Shown here in pieces: positions 35,476 to 44,216 of a DNA stretch of 64,000 bases. Numbering within the stretch: position 1 is the first letter of the stretch; each line of letters opens with the position of its first letter. Made by a program: the position numbers and the translations under genes. Under the pieces are notes generated by a model. The model did no database searches, was not told the origin of the DNA, and was given only the letters and a program-made list of their open reading frames with translations. This DNA is from Streptomyces lucensis JCM 4490 (GTDB taxonomy: Bacteria > Actinomycetota > Actinomycetes > Streptomycetales > Streptomycetaceae): the NCBI RefSeq assembly GCF_014650035.1, contig NZ_BMUE01000003.1, positions 1 through 64,000 of the forward strand, given 5' to 3'.

Positions 35476-36516
35476 ATGTACGGCAAGGCTTTCGCCCCTG
35501 AGTACCAGGGCGCCCTGACCACCCTGTCCGTGAACTCCTCGCTGGCCGACGTGCTGGCCGAGGGCACCGAGCGGCTGCGCGAGGCCGAACGGTCGGGACG
35601 TCCCGCCGAGGCGGCGCGCTGCGGGCTCGCCGTCGCCGAGGCCCACCGGCGGCTCGGCCGGGTGGGGGACGCCGACCGGGCCTGGAAGGCCAGTTACCGC
35701 GCCGCCCGGGAGGCCGGGGACACCGCCGCCATGGCCTGGGCGCTGTGGAGCGGCGGCACCCTGGCCCGCCAGCGCGGGGCGTTCCCGCTCGCCTGGCGGC
35801 TGCTGGGGCTCGCGGCCGAACTCGGCGAGCGCGGCGGGGACGTCGTGGTCCGCGGCTACTCCCTGGCCGGCCTCGCGGAGACCGGACGCATCCAGGGCGA
35901 CTACGAGGCGGTCGGCCGGCTGCACGAACAGCTGCTGGCGGAGGCCCGCAGGCGCGGGGAGGCCAGGCACACGGTGTGGGCACTTGAGGGCATCGCGCAG
36001 ATGCACCGCAACACCGGCGACCTCGACACGGCGTACGCCTTGTTCGAGGAGGCCGCGGAGATAGCCGAGCGTGCGGAGGACCGGCGTGGGCACGCCTGGG
36101 CGCTGCGCGGCCTCGCCGACATCCTCTCCGTCCGGGACGGCGACACCGAACAGGCCCTGCGGCTGCTGTCCGAGGCGGAGGCCGGCTGCCGGGCCATGGA
36201 CCTCTCCGGAGCGCTCGCCTACAACCACAAGATGCGCGGCAACGTGCTCTACCGCGCCGGACGGCACGCCGAGGCCCGCGACATGTACGAACTGGCCCTG
36301 GCGGAGTTCCGCGCGATGAGCGAGCCGCGCGGTGAGGCACTCGCCCGGCTGGGCCTGGCGAAGTCGATGGCCCGGCTCGGCCGGGACCGCACGGAGACGG
36401 CGGCCGAACTCGCCGAGCTGGCGGGGACGCTGGAGCGCAGCGGCCTCAAGCACGCGCGGGAGATGGTGTCCCGCGCGCAGCGGGAGTTCGGCCTGGACGC
36501 GGAGGCCGCACGGTGA
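35476..36516 (+). CDS. Tetratricopeptide-repeat protein
   Basis: A 346-residue soluble protein made almost entirely of TPR-like helical pairs, for example AEAHRRLGRVGDADRAWKAS, ALEGIAQMHRNTGDLDTAYA and MRGNVLYRAGRHAEARDMYE. There is no DNA-binding or catalytic domain, so it is probably a scaffold. The ATG at 35476 follows GAAGGG by five bases. Its stop overlaps the GTG of the polyprenyl synthase gene, so the two are translationally coupled. The nested palindromes upstream point to tight control by an unlinked regulator. Confidence 0.82.
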   Translation: MYGKAFAPEYQGALTTLSVNSSLADVLAEGTERLREAERSGRPAEAARCGLAVAEAHRRLGRVGDADRAWKASYRAAREAGDTAAMAWALWSGGTLARQRGAFPLAWRLLGLAAELGERGGDVVVRGYSLAGLAETGRIQGDYEAVGRLHEQLLAEARRRGEARHTVWALEGIAQMHRNTGDLDTAYALFEEAAEIAERAEDRRGHAWALRGLADILSVRDGDTEQALRLLSEAEAGCRAMDLSGALAYNHKMRGNVLYRAGRHAEARDMYELALAEFRAMSEPRGEALARLGLAKSMARLGRDRTETAAELAELAGTLERSGLKHAREMVSRAQREFGLDAEAAR

Positions 36517-37544
36517 CGGCCCCGCCCACGGCGGCGCGGGCGGCGACGCGCGCTCCCGAGACGCTCGCCCGCTGCCGTGCGCTGGTGCGGCCGGCGCTGA
36601 CGGAGGCGGTGGGGCGGCTGCACCCGTGGACGGCCGAGATGGCCGCCTACACCTTCGGCTGGTGCGAGGTCGGCGGGGCACCCGCGACGGCGCCGGGCGG
36701 CAAGGGCGTACGGCAGGCGCTGGCGGTGCTCGGCGCGGAGGCCGCGGGCGCCGACGGGCGGGCCGGTGTTCCGGCGGCCGTCGCGGTGGAGCTTGTGCAC
36801 GCCTTCTCGCTGCTGCACGACGACATCATGGACGGCGACGCGACCAGGCGCCGCCGCCCCGCCGTCTGGAAGGCGTACGGCACCGGACCGGCGGTGCTCG
36901 CCGGGGACGCCCTGTTCGCGCTGGCCGTGGACGTGCTCGCCACCGCCCCGCAGGGGCCCGGCGCCCTGCGGCTGCTCTCCGCGGCGCTCGCCGACCTGGT
37001 GCGCGGCCAGGCCGAGGACCTGCTGTTCACCGCCCGGCCCCGCACGGGCCCGCGGCGGGTGACACCCGAGGAGTACCGGACGATGGCGGAGGGCAAGACC
37101 GGTGCCCTCCTGGGCTGCGCCGCCGCGCTCGGCGCCGCGCTCGGCGGGGCTCCCGAGGCCGCGGTCACGGCGCTGGACCGGGCCGGACGGCACCTCGGCG
37201 TCGCCTTCCAGCTCGTCGACGACGTGCTGGGCCTGTGGGGCGACCCGGACGTCACCGGCAAACCGGTGGGCGGTGATCTGCGGGAGGGGAAGAAGACGTT
37301 CCCGGTGCTCGTCGCGCTCGGCTCCCCCGCGGCGCGGGACCTGTCGGCGCTGCTCGGCTCGCCGGGGCACATCGAGGAGGCGGCCGAGCTGATCGACCGG
37401 GCGGGCGGCCGGGCCGCGGCCCTGGCCGGGGCCCGGGCGCACACCGCCGCGGCACGGGCGCTGCTCGCGGACGCGCCCCTGGCCGCCGGGGCGGCCGACG
37501 AGCTGCGCCGGCTCCTGGACCACCTGGTGGACCGCGAGCTGTAG
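36513..37544 (+). CDS. Polyprenyl (geranylgeranyl-type) diphosphate synthase
   Basis: A 343-residue trans-prenyltransferase that condenses isopentenyl diphosphate units. The first Asp-rich motif is DDIMD (residues 103-107) in LLHDDIMDGDATRRRR; the second is in FQLVDDVLGLWGDPDVTGKP, followed by GGDLREGKKTF. The residue at position -5 of the first motif (Phe in HAFSLLHDD) is consistent with a geranylgeranyl-length product, an inference only. The GTG start overlaps the TPR stop by 4 bp. No terpene cyclase or squalene/phytoene synthase gene is nearby, so the end product is unclear. Confidence 0.87.
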   Translation: MTAPPTAARAATRAPETLARCRALVRPALTEAVGRLHPWTAEMAAYTFGWCEVGGAPATAPGGKGVRQALAVLGAEAAGADGRAGVPAAVAVELVHAFSLLHDDIMDGDATRRRRPAVWKAYGTGPAVLAGDALFALAVDVLATAPQGPGALRLLSAALADLVRGQAEDLLFTARPRTGPRRVTPEEYRTMAEGKTGALLGCAAALGAALGGAPEAAVTALDRAGRHLGVAFQLVDDVLGLWGDPDVTGKPVGGDLREGKKTFPVLVALGSPAARDLSALLGSPGHIEEAAELIDRAGGRAAALAGARAHTAAARALLADAPLAAGAADELRRLLDHLVDREL

Positions 37545-37637
37545 CCGCACCGTGAAACGTCGTTGACCTCGGGCGTCGCGGCACGTCAAGGTGCGTGCGG
37601 CGCGGTCCCCACCCCCGCGCCGGAAGGGTGAGGCACC

Positions 37638-38597
37638 TTGATCGGCATCTCGGACATCGAAGCCGCCGCCCGGCGGATCACCGGACACGTCGTGCGGACG
37701 CCGACCGTGGCGAGCCCCGGCCTGTCCGAACTGCTCGGCGTCCCGGTCACCGCCAAGCTCGAACTGCTCCAGCGCACCGGCTCGTTCAAGGCCCGCGGGG
37801 CCACCGCGAAGCTGCTGTCGCTGAGCGGGGCCGAACGGGCCGCGGGCGTCGTCGCGGTCAGCGGCGGCAACCACGGCATCGCCCTCGCGGTGATGGCGGC
37901 GGCCCTCGATGTGAAGGCGACCGTGGTGATGCCCCGAACCGCGCCCGCGCGCTCCATCGGGATCGTGGAGGGGGCCGGGGCGTCGGTGCGGCTGACCGAC
38001 GGCATGGACAGCGCGTTCGAACTGGTGACGCGGCTGCGGGACGAGGGACTGACCCTGGTCCACCCCTTCGACGACCCCGTCGTGATCGCCGGCCAGGGCA
38101 CCGTGGGGCTGGAGCTGGCCGACGACGCCGGCGAGCTGACGGACGTCGTCGTCAGCATCGGCGGCGGAGGGCTGATCGCCGGGGTCGCGGCGGCCCTGCG
38201 CGCCCGGCGCCCGGGCGTGCGCGTGTGGGGTGTGGAGACCGGGGGCGCCGAGGCGATGTCCGCCGCGCTCGCGGCGGGAGCACCCGTGCCGGTGCCCCTG
38301 TCGTCCCTGGTCACCACGCTCAGCGCTCCCTCGGTGTCGCAGTCGACGTACGAGCACGTGTCCGCGCTGGTCGAGGAGGTGCTGGTGGTCCCGGACCGGG
38401 ACGCCGTGCAGGGCTGCCTGGACCTCGCCACCCACGCCAAGGTGTGGGCCGAGCCGGCCGCGGGCTGTCTGCTGCCGGCGGCCCGGCAGGTGGCGGCCCG
38501 CGTCGGCGCGGGTGCGCGGATCGGGCTCGTGGTGTGCGGGGGCAACACGACACCCGGTGAACTCACCGGCTGGGCCGGCCGGTTCGGGTTGCTGTGA
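37638..38597 (+). CDS. PLP-dependent threonine/serine dehydratase-like enzyme
   Basis: A 319-residue fold-type II PLP enzyme. The cofactor Lys is in RTGSFKARGATAK, the Asn loop is VSGGNHGIALA and the phosphate-binding loop is SIGGGGLIAGVAA. C-terminal CGGNTTPGEL also fits. It resembles catabolic threonine dehydratases and the related hydroxyectoine-pathway dehydratase; no regulatory ACT domain is present. The predicted TTG start at 37638 follows GGAAGGGTGAGG. Deamination of threonine or serine is likely; the true substrate is not fixed by sequence. Confidence 0.82.
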   Translation: MIGISDIEAAARRITGHVVRTPTVASPGLSELLGVPVTAKLELLQRTGSFKARGATAKLLSLSGAERAAGVVAVSGGNHGIALAVMAAALDVKATVVMPRTAPARSIGIVEGAGASVRLTDGMDSAFELVTRLRDEGLTLVHPFDDPVVIAGQGTVGLELADDAGELTDVVVSIGGGGLIAGVAAALRARRPGVRVWGVETGGAEAMSAALAAGAPVPVPLSSLVTTLSAPSVSQSTYEHVSALVEEVLVVPDRDAVQGCLDLATHAKVWAEPAAGCLLPAARQVAARVGAGARIGLVVCGGNTTPGELTGWAGRFGLL

Positions 38598-38686
38598 CCC
38601 CTCGGCGGGGGCCCGTTTGAACGCACCCCCGCGCGCCTCGCGTACCTCTGGGAAAGACCGGGCAGGGGTTGCAGCGAGGAATGATC

Positions 38687-40252
38687 ATGGCCAAGGCGCA
38701 CGTCTCCGCACACGAGCTGGTGGCCGGGCGGTACCGCCTCCTCGAAGTGTTCGCCCGCGAGACGAACCGCGCGTGGTGGTACGCCGAGGACGTCACGGCG
38801 GGGCAGCCCAGACTGGTGGCGCAGACCGCCCTTCCCGAGCCGTGCACCGACGAGACCGCGCGCCGCGTCACCGCCCGGGTCGTGCGGACCTCCCAGACAC
38901 TGCGGCTGCTGTGTCCCGGCGAGGTCGCCGCCGTCGTCGACGCCGTGGTGGAGGCCGGCACGCTGTGGACGGTCACCGAGTGGATCGACGGCACGCCGCT
39001 GTCCGAAGTCACGGCCGGCGAGGGCCCGTTCCACGTGGTGCGGGCGGCGCGGATCGCGCTGGAGCTGCTCGGCGTGCTCCGGGCCGCGCACGGCGAGGGC
39101 ATCACGCACGGCGAGCTGAGTCCCGGCCAGCTGTTCGTGCGGGAGGACGGTGCGGTCGTCGTCACCGGGTTCGGCCTGGCGGGGGCGACCCTCGTCCCGC
39201 GACTGACGGCGCCGTCGTACGCCTCGCCGGAGCAGGCCCGCGACGAGCGCATCGGTCCGGCGGCCGACCTGTGGGCGCTGGGCGCGGTGCTCTACACGAT
39301 GGTCGAGGGCCGGCCGCCCTTCCGGGACCGCGGCCGGCCCTACGCCACCCTGAAGGCCGTCGACCGGCTGCCGCTGCGCACCCCGCTGCGGGCGGGACCG
39401 CTCACCCAGGTCGTGCAGGGGCTGCTGCGCAAGAACTCGGTGGAGCGGCTGTCCGGGCAGGTGGCCGAGGAGGCCCTGAACCGGGCCGTGGCCGAGGACA
39501 CGGTCGCGGACCGGGAGCCGGTTCCGGCGCCCCGGACCCGCGGCGCGTACCGGGGCGTGCGCCTTCCCGGGCCGGCGCGGGGCCGACGGGTCCTGGCCGT
39601 GGGCACCGCGCTGGCCGCGGTCGCCGGCACGGCGGCGGTCCTGACCGCGACCCACCACCTGCCCGGCACCGCCGCCGCGGGCGCACCCCCCGCGGCCACG
39701 GCCCCGGCTTCCCCCACCGGGCGGCACACCGCGGGGGGAACCCCCACGGCGAGCGCCACGCCGACGGCCCCCGCCTCCCCCGCCCTGCCGGCCGGCTACC
39801 GGCGCTACACCGCTCCGGAGGGATTCTCGGTGGCGCTGCCCGGCGGCTGGAAGCGGCTGAGCACCTCCCGAGTGAGCGGCGTCGCCTACCGCGTCACCTT
39901 CGGCACCGGCGGCGACTCCGCCACCCTCGCCGTCACTTACAGCGCGCAGGTGGGGCCCGACCCGGTCGCCGTGTGGCGCGACGACGTCGAGCCGCAGCTG
40001 CGCAGACTGCCCGGATACCGCCGTGTCGGCGATGTCCGGGCCACCACCTACCGGGGCCACCGGGCCGCCGACCTCGAGTGGCTGGCGGGGTCCCCGGGGG
40101 CACGGACGCACACCTTCGGCCGGGGCTTCCTGCTGGGCGGCGGGCGGGGTCTGTCCCTGCGCTTCACCACCCCGGCCGGGCTCTGGGACGACGCGGCCAG
40201 CCGGCTGGCGCTGAGGACGGTCCTCGGCTCGTTCCGTGAGCCGAAGGGCTGA
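38687..40252 (+). CDS. Membrane-anchored Ser/Thr pseudokinase
   Basis: A 521-residue protein with a kinase-shaped cytoplasmic half, one membrane helix around residues 303-325 (RVLAVGTALAAVAGTAAVL), a Pro/Thr/Ala-rich linker and an extracytoplasmic domain (PEGFSVALPGGWKRLSTSRV). The kinase core is inactive by sequence: the VAIK Lys is absent (LVAQTALPEP), HRD is replaced by HGE at 141-143 (HGELSPGQL), and DFG by GFG at 161-163. The APE-like SYASPEQARDERIGP and DLWALGAVLYTMVEGRPPF remain. It probably acts as a scaffold or regulatory receptor. I chose the ATG at 38687, 7 bp after AGCGAGGA. Confidence 0.88.
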   Translation: MAKAHVSAHELVAGRYRLLEVFARETNRAWWYAEDVTAGQPRLVAQTALPEPCTDETARRVTARVVRTSQTLRLLCPGEVAAVVDAVVEAGTLWTVTEWIDGTPLSEVTAGEGPFHVVRAARIALELLGVLRAAHGEGITHGELSPGQLFVREDGAVVVTGFGLAGATLVPRLTAPSYASPEQARDERIGPAADLWALGAVLYTMVEGRPPFRDRGRPYATLKAVDRLPLRTPLRAGPLTQVVQGLLRKNSVERLSGQVAEEALNRAVAEDTVADREPVPAPRTRGAYRGVRLPGPARGRRVLAVGTALAAVAGTAAVLTATHHLPGTAAAGAPPAATAPASPTGRHTAGGTPTASATPTAPASPALPAGYRRYTAPEGFSVALPGGWKRLSTSRVSGVAYRVTFGTGGDSATLAVTYSAQVGPDPVAVWRDDVEPQLRRLPGYRRVGDVRATTYRGHRAADLEWLAGSPGARTHTFGRGFLLGGGRGLSLRFTTPAGLWDDAASRLALRTVLGSFREPKG

Positions 40253-40302
40253 CCCTGCTGACGCGGCCGTTATCCCGCCGCCGGCCAGGGGACCCGCCTG
40301 TC

Positions 40303-41274
40303 ATGGTGCGAATCGGATACACGATGATGACCGAGCAGGCCGGGCCCCGGGACCTGGTGGACCACGTGGTGCGGGCCGAGGAGGCCGGGTTCGACTTCTC
40401 GGTGACCTCGGACCACTACTTCCCGTGGCTGCGCTCGCAGGGCCACGCCCCCTACGCGTGGAGCGTGCTGGGCGCCGCCGCCCAGGCCACGTCCCGGATC
40501 GGCCTGATGACCTACGTGACCTGCCCGATCCTGCGCTACCACCCGGCGGTGGTGGCACAGAAGGCGGCCACCGTGCAGTTGCTGTCGCAGGGGCGGTTCC
40601 GGCTCGGCCTCGGCGCCGGCGAGAACCTGAACGAGCACGTCGTGGGCGGCGGCTGGCCGCCCGTGGACGTGCGCCACGAGATGCTCGAGGAGGCGGTGGA
40701 GATCATCCGCGCGCTGTTCGACGGCGGGCACGTCACCCACCACGGACAGCACTACGACGTGGAGTCGGCCCGGCTGTGGGACCTGCCGGACCAGGCCCCG
40801 CCGATCGGCCTGGCCGTGTCGGGCGAGCAGTCCTGCAGGCTCGCGGGGCGCCTGGCCGACCTGGTCATCGCGACCGAGCCCGAGGCGGGTCTGCTGGACG
40901 CCTTCGACCGGCACGGCGGCACCGGCAAACCGCGCGTCGGACAGCTGCCGGTCTGCTACGACGCCGACCGGGAAAGGGCGATCAAGCGCGCCCACTCCCA
41001 GTTCCGCTGGTTCGGGCTCGGCTGGAAGGTGAACGCCGAACTGCCGCACCCGGACGCCTTCGAGGCCGCGACGCAGTTCGTGACCGAGGACGACGTCGCC
41101 TCCGCCATCCCGTGCGGTGACGACCCGGACGCCTTCGTGGAGGCCGTCCGGCCCTATGTGGAGGCCGGGTTCGGGGAGATCGCCCTGGTGCAGATCGGCG
41201 GTGACACGCAGCCGGAGTACGTGGACTGGTCGGCGAAGACGCTGCTGCCGGCGCTGCGGGAGGCGTTCGGCTGA
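40303..41274 (+). CDS. F420-dependent LLM-class oxidoreductase (TIGR03557/G6PD-like)
   Basis: A 323-residue luciferase-like monooxygenase-fold enzyme. Blocks RIGYTMMTEQAGPRDLVDHV, GFDFSVTSDHYFPW and LGLGAGENLNEHVVGGGWPP match the F420-dependent family that includes glucose-6-phosphate dehydrogenase-like enzymes. It would use coenzyme F420 for hydride transfer; the substrate is unknown. It follows the pseudokinase by 50 bp on the same strand. The ATG at 40303 has an AGGGGACC sequence upstream. Confidence 0.87.
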   Translation: MVRIGYTMMTEQAGPRDLVDHVVRAEEAGFDFSVTSDHYFPWLRSQGHAPYAWSVLGAAAQATSRIGLMTYVTCPILRYHPAVVAQKAATVQLLSQGRFRLGLGAGENLNEHVVGGGWPPVDVRHEMLEEAVEIIRALFDGGHVTHHGQHYDVESARLWDLPDQAPPIGLAVSGEQSCRLAGRLADLVIATEPEAGLLDAFDRHGGTGKPRVGQLPVCYDADRERAIKRAHSQFRWFGLGWKVNAELPHPDAFEAATQFVTEDDVASAIPCGDDPDAFVEAVRPYVEAGFGEIALVQIGGDTQPEYVDWSAKTLLPALREAFG

Positions 41275-41369
41275 CCCGACACGGCCGAAATCCTTCGCCC
41301 GGGTGAGCATTGCGCGGGGGATGGGGGTACTAGAGGGCCCTACGCCGATTGTTTCCCGGAGGCCCTCGC

Positions 41370-41798
41370 GTGAACTCGTTCGTGCACAAGACCCTGGTGG
41401 TGCAGCTCCGCGCGGGAGGCACCGAGCGCTGTCCGGTGCTCGCCCACCTCAGCTACGACCCCGAGGACCCGTTCGCCGTGACCGCCGTCTTCGGCCACGA
41501 CGGTCATGTGCTCGCGCGCTGGCGGCTGGACCGGCAGATGCTGTTCGACGGCCTGAGCGGGCCGGTGGGCGTCGGCGACGTACGGCTGCGGCCGGCCGCC
41601 ACCGGGATGTGGCAGGAGCTGCGCATGGACTTCCTCGGCGACCACCGGCCCGACGGCGGCCGGCACCACGCGGTGGTGTTCGCCTGGGCACCCGCGATCG
41701 CGGCGTTCCTGCGCGACACCCACCGGCTCGTTCCGCCCGGGCAGGAGCAGGTGCCGGTCGACGAGCTGCTCGAGGAGATCCTCTCCGGGGCTGAGTAG
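41370..41798 (+). CDS. SsgA-like protein (sporulation/cell division)
   Basis: A 142-residue SsgA-like protein (SALP), a family unique to morphologically complex actinomycetes that positions cell-wall synthesis and FtsZ during sporulation septation. Conserved segments are LAHLSYDPEDPFAVTAVFG, ARWRLDRQMLFDGLSGPVG and GDVRLRP with a C-terminal FLRDTHRLVPPGQEQ. It is divergent from SsgA and SsgB themselves, so the paralogue is not assigned. The GTG at 41370 follows CCCGGAGG. GGGGGTAC at 41323-41330 could be part of a SigB/WhiG-like -10, without a convincing -35. Confidence 0.88.
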   Translation: MNSFVHKTLVVQLRAGGTERCPVLAHLSYDPEDPFAVTAVFGHDGHVLARWRLDRQMLFDGLSGPVGVGDVRLRPAATGMWQELRMDFLGDHRPDGGRHHAVVFAWAPAIAAFLRDTHRLVPPGQEQVPVDELLEEILSGAE

Positions 41799-41872
41799 CC
41801 GTACTCATGCCCGCGGGCCGGGCCCGCGCCACGATGGGTGCTCCACGACGCCCCCAGGCAAGGAGCCCCGCA

Positions 41873-42529
41873 GTGACCGCAGTGCGCCCCGCCCCGTATC
41901 CCGCTCCGCGCCGCGTGCCTCCCGCCGTGTTCGCCGGGGCGGTGGCCGCCGGGCTCGCCGTGTCGGCGTGGGGCGCGCACGACCGGCCGACCTGGTTCCT
42001 GGAGACCGTGTGGGCCCTGCTGGGCCTGCCGGTGGTGGTCCTCGCCTGGCGGCGCTTCCCGCTGACGGGGCTGTTGTGCGGGCTGCTGGCCGTGCACGCG
42101 CTGGTCCTCGCGGTGGGCGGCCACTACACGTACGCGCGGGTGCCGGCGGGCGACTGGGTGCGGGACGCCTTCGGTCTCGACCGCAATCCCTACGACCGCT
42201 TCGGGCACCTCGTGCAGGGCTTCGTCCCGGCGATGCTGGTGCGCGAACTGCTCAGCAGGACCTCTCCGCTGCGCGGCAGCCGCTGGCTGGCGCCGCTCAC
42301 CGTGTGCGCCTGTCTGGCGTTCAGCGCGTGCTTCGAACTCCTGGAGTGGCTGGCGGCCGAGATCGGCGGGCACGGCGCGGACGCGTTCCTCGCCACCCAG
42401 GGCGACGTGTGGGACACCCAGTGGGACATGTTCTGCGCCCTGATCGGCGCGGTGCTCTCCCTCCTCCTGCTCAGCCGTCTGCACGACCGCCACCTGCGGA
42501 TGCTGGAGGGCACCGCCGCCCGGCGCTGA
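41873..42529 (+). CDS. DUF2238 (YjdF-like) membrane protein
   Basis: A 218-residue integral membrane protein with about six helices, including PAVFAGAVAAGLAVSAWG, TGLLCGLLAVHALVLAVGGH, LTVCACLAFSACFELLEW and MFCALIGAVLSLLLL. The motif NPYDRFGHLVQGFVPAML and the ATQGDVWDTQWDMFCA block are hallmarks of the DUF2238/YjdF family, whose function is unknown. The GTG at 41873 follows AAGGAGC. It is codirectional with the SsgA-like gene and converges on the DUF6328 gene. Confidence 0.87.
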   Translation: MTAVRPAPYPAPRRVPPAVFAGAVAAGLAVSAWGAHDRPTWFLETVWALLGLPVVVLAWRRFPLTGLLCGLLAVHALVLAVGGHYTYARVPAGDWVRDAFGLDRNPYDRFGHLVQGFVPAMLVRELLSRTSPLRGSRWLAPLTVCACLAFSACFELLEWLAAEIGGHGADAFLATQGDVWDTQWDMFCALIGAVLSLLLLSRLHDRHLRMLEGTAARR

Positions 42530-42558
42530 TCAGGCCGGCGACCGCGGGGCTGGTGACC

Positions 42559-43053
42559 TCATGAGTCCGAGCCGGTCGTGTGCCTGCGGCGGGCCCACAG
42601 GGGCAGGCCGTACCAGCAGACGAGGTACCAGACGACGACCGCCGACACCAGGTAGGGCACGTAGCTGTCGTGGGTCGCCACACGGAGGATCAGCAGCAGC
42701 GAGGACGTCATGGTGGCGAGCAGCAGCACCAGGCCGACGAACGTCATCCGTGACGCCAGCCGCACCGCCTGCGGTTTGACCCGCCGGCCGGAGACCAGCC
42801 GGTGCAGGGACACCGGGCCGATGAGGGCGCCGGTCGCGCACGCGCCGAGGACCACGGTGACGATGTAGATCGTCCTGTCGGCGGCGGCGAGCTGGGCGTA
42901 CTTCGGCTGGAACACCACCGTCAGGAGGAAACCGAACAGGATCTGCACGCCTGTCTGGGCCACACGGACCTCCTGGATGAGTTCACCCCACATCCGGTCG
43001 GCCCGCTCCTCCTCGGTCTCGTCGCGCCCGCGGCGCCGTCCGTCCTGCGTCAT
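42559..43053 (-). CDS. DUF6328 membrane protein
   Basis: A 164-residue protein with four predicted helices (VQILFGFLLTVVFQ, IYIVTVVLGACATGALIG, MTFVGLVLLLATMTSSLLLI, YLVSAVVVWYLVCWYGL). The charged N-terminus EERADRMWGELIQEVRVAQT before helix 1 is the conserved opening of the DUF6328 family; function unknown. The ATG at 43053 lies just past a strong stem-loop, so it is probably transcribed from its own promoter rather than with the aldo/keto reductase upstream. Confidence 0.82.
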   Translation of the reverse strand: MTQDGRRRGRDETEEERADRMWGELIQEVRVAQTGVQILFGFLLTVVFQPKYAQLAAADRTIYIVTVVLGACATGALIGPVSLHRLVSGRRVKPQAVRLASRMTFVGLVLLLATMTSSLLLILRVATHDSYVPYLVSAVVVWYLVCWYGLPLWARRRHTTGSDS

Positions 43054-43069
43054 GGGCTTGCGTTTAACC

Positions 43070-43097
43070 CTCCCGCCGTTCGTTCAAACGGCGGGAG
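43070..43097 (-). terminator. Stem-loop between aldo/keto reductase and DUF6328 genes
   Basis: CTCCCGCCGTT (43070-43080) pairs perfectly with AACGGCGGGAG (43087-43097) over a 6-nt loop. On the minus strand it follows the aldo/keto reductase stop and is trailed by GGTTAAACG, a short weak tail. It should separate the two genes or attenuate read-through. Confidence 0.65.
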
Positions 43098-43119
43098 CGG
43101 CCCGCCCGTGCGCCGCGGG

Positions 43120-44103
43120 CTACCAGCGGTGCTCGACCTGGTCCCTGATCCGCCGGTCGTACAGCTCCCGGATCGCGGCGAACGTGTGCGCCGGCAGCGG
43201 CGGCAGCTTGGCGGCGGCGGCGTTCGCGCGGGCCTGCTCCGGGCTGCGCGCGCCGGGGATCACCGTGGTCACGCCGTCCTGCTCGACGATCCAGCGCAGG
43301 GCCAGCTGGGCCGGGGTGTACCCCTCCGGCGCGAGCGCGGCGAACTCGGCGGCCGCCTCGACCCCGCTGTCGTAGTCGACGCCGGAGAAGGTCTCGCCCT
43401 GGTCGAAGGCCTCGCCGTGCCGGTTGAAGGTGCGGTGGTCGTCGGCGGCGAACACGGTGTCCTTCGTGTACTTGCCGGACAGCAGGCCGGAGGCGAGCGG
43501 CACGCGCGCGATGATGCCGACGCCGGCCTCGCGGGCGGCGGGCAGCACCTCGCGAAGCGGCTTCATACGGAAGGGGTTGAGGATGATCTGCACGCTCGCC
43601 ACGTTCGGCCGGGCGATCGCGGTCAGCGCCTGGGCGCAGGTCTCCACGCTCACCCCGTACGCCGCGGCGCGTCCCTCCGCCACGAGGGTGTCCAGGGCGT
43701 CGAACACCTCGTCCGAGGAGTAGACCGGGGTCGGCGGGCAGTGCAGCTGGACCAGGTCGACGCGGTCGACGCCGAGGTTGCGGCGCGAGCGGTCGTTCCA
43801 GGCGCGGAAGTTGTCCAGGACGTAGTTCTGGGGGATCTGCTCGACCCGGCGCCCCATCTTGGTGGCCACCAGTACGTGCAGGTCGGGCCGTCCGCGCAGG
43901 AACGAGGCGATGGTCTCCTCGCTGCGCCCGTCTCCGTACACGTCCGCCGTGTCGAAGAAGGTGACCCCCGACTCGGCCGCCGTCTCCAGGACGGTCAGGG
44001 CCTCCTTGTCGTCCACGTCGCCCCAGTCGGCGCCCAGCTGCCATGTGCCGAGGCCGATCACCGACGCCCACTGACCCGACCTGCCGATTACGCGTTCGTC
44101 CAT
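43120..44103 (-). CDS. Aldo/keto reductase
   Basis: A 327-residue NADPH-dependent barrel reductase. The catalytic Asp/Tyr segment is TFFDTADVYGDGRSEE, the Lys lies in LVATKMGRR, and the His region is in RVDLVQLHCPP. The cofactor end is TVIPGARSPEQARANA. It fits the AKR families that reduce aldehydes and ketones; the natural substrate is unknown. Start ATG at 44103. It is codirectional with, but not coupled to, the TetR/MFS operon upstream. Confidence 0.9.
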   Translation of the reverse strand: MDERVIGRSGQWASVIGLGTWQLGADWGDVDDKEALTVLETAAESGVTFFDTADVYGDGRSEETIASFLRGRPDLHVLVATKMGRRVEQIPQNYVLDNFRAWNDRSRRNLGVDRVDLVQLHCPPTPVYSSDEVFDALDTLVAEGRAAAYGVSVETCAQALTAIARPNVASVQIILNPFRMKPLREVLPAAREAGVGIIARVPLASGLLSGKYTKDTVFAADDHRTFNRHGEAFDQGETFSGVDYDSGVEAAAEFAALAPEGYTPAQLALRWIVEQDGVTTVIPGARSPEQARANAAAAKLPPLPAHTFAAIRELYDRRIRDQVEHRW

Positions 44104-44216
44104 GGTGTCAGTCTGTCATCCGGTGCCCCGTCCCGCGGAACGGCGGCCTCCGCGTCGTGCCCCGCCCCGGCGGGGTGTCGTGGCCGCCCCGTCCCGGCGT
44201 CGGGCCGGGGGGGAGG

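Noticed and set aside
37586-40111. 841-codon minus-strand frame opposite the dehydratase and pseudokinase genes
   Set aside because: It has no ribosome site or recognisable domain and covers two clear plus-strand genes.
41300-41330. SigB/WhiG-type promoter before the SsgA-like gene
   Set aside because: GGGTAC is present, but no GNNT element lies at the required distance; the nearest match is 19 bp away.
44160-44175. Terminator after the TetR gene (CCCCGC/GCGGGG)
   Set aside because: The stem is six pairs with a 4-nt loop and no T tract, in a very GC-rich gap where such dyads are expected by chance.
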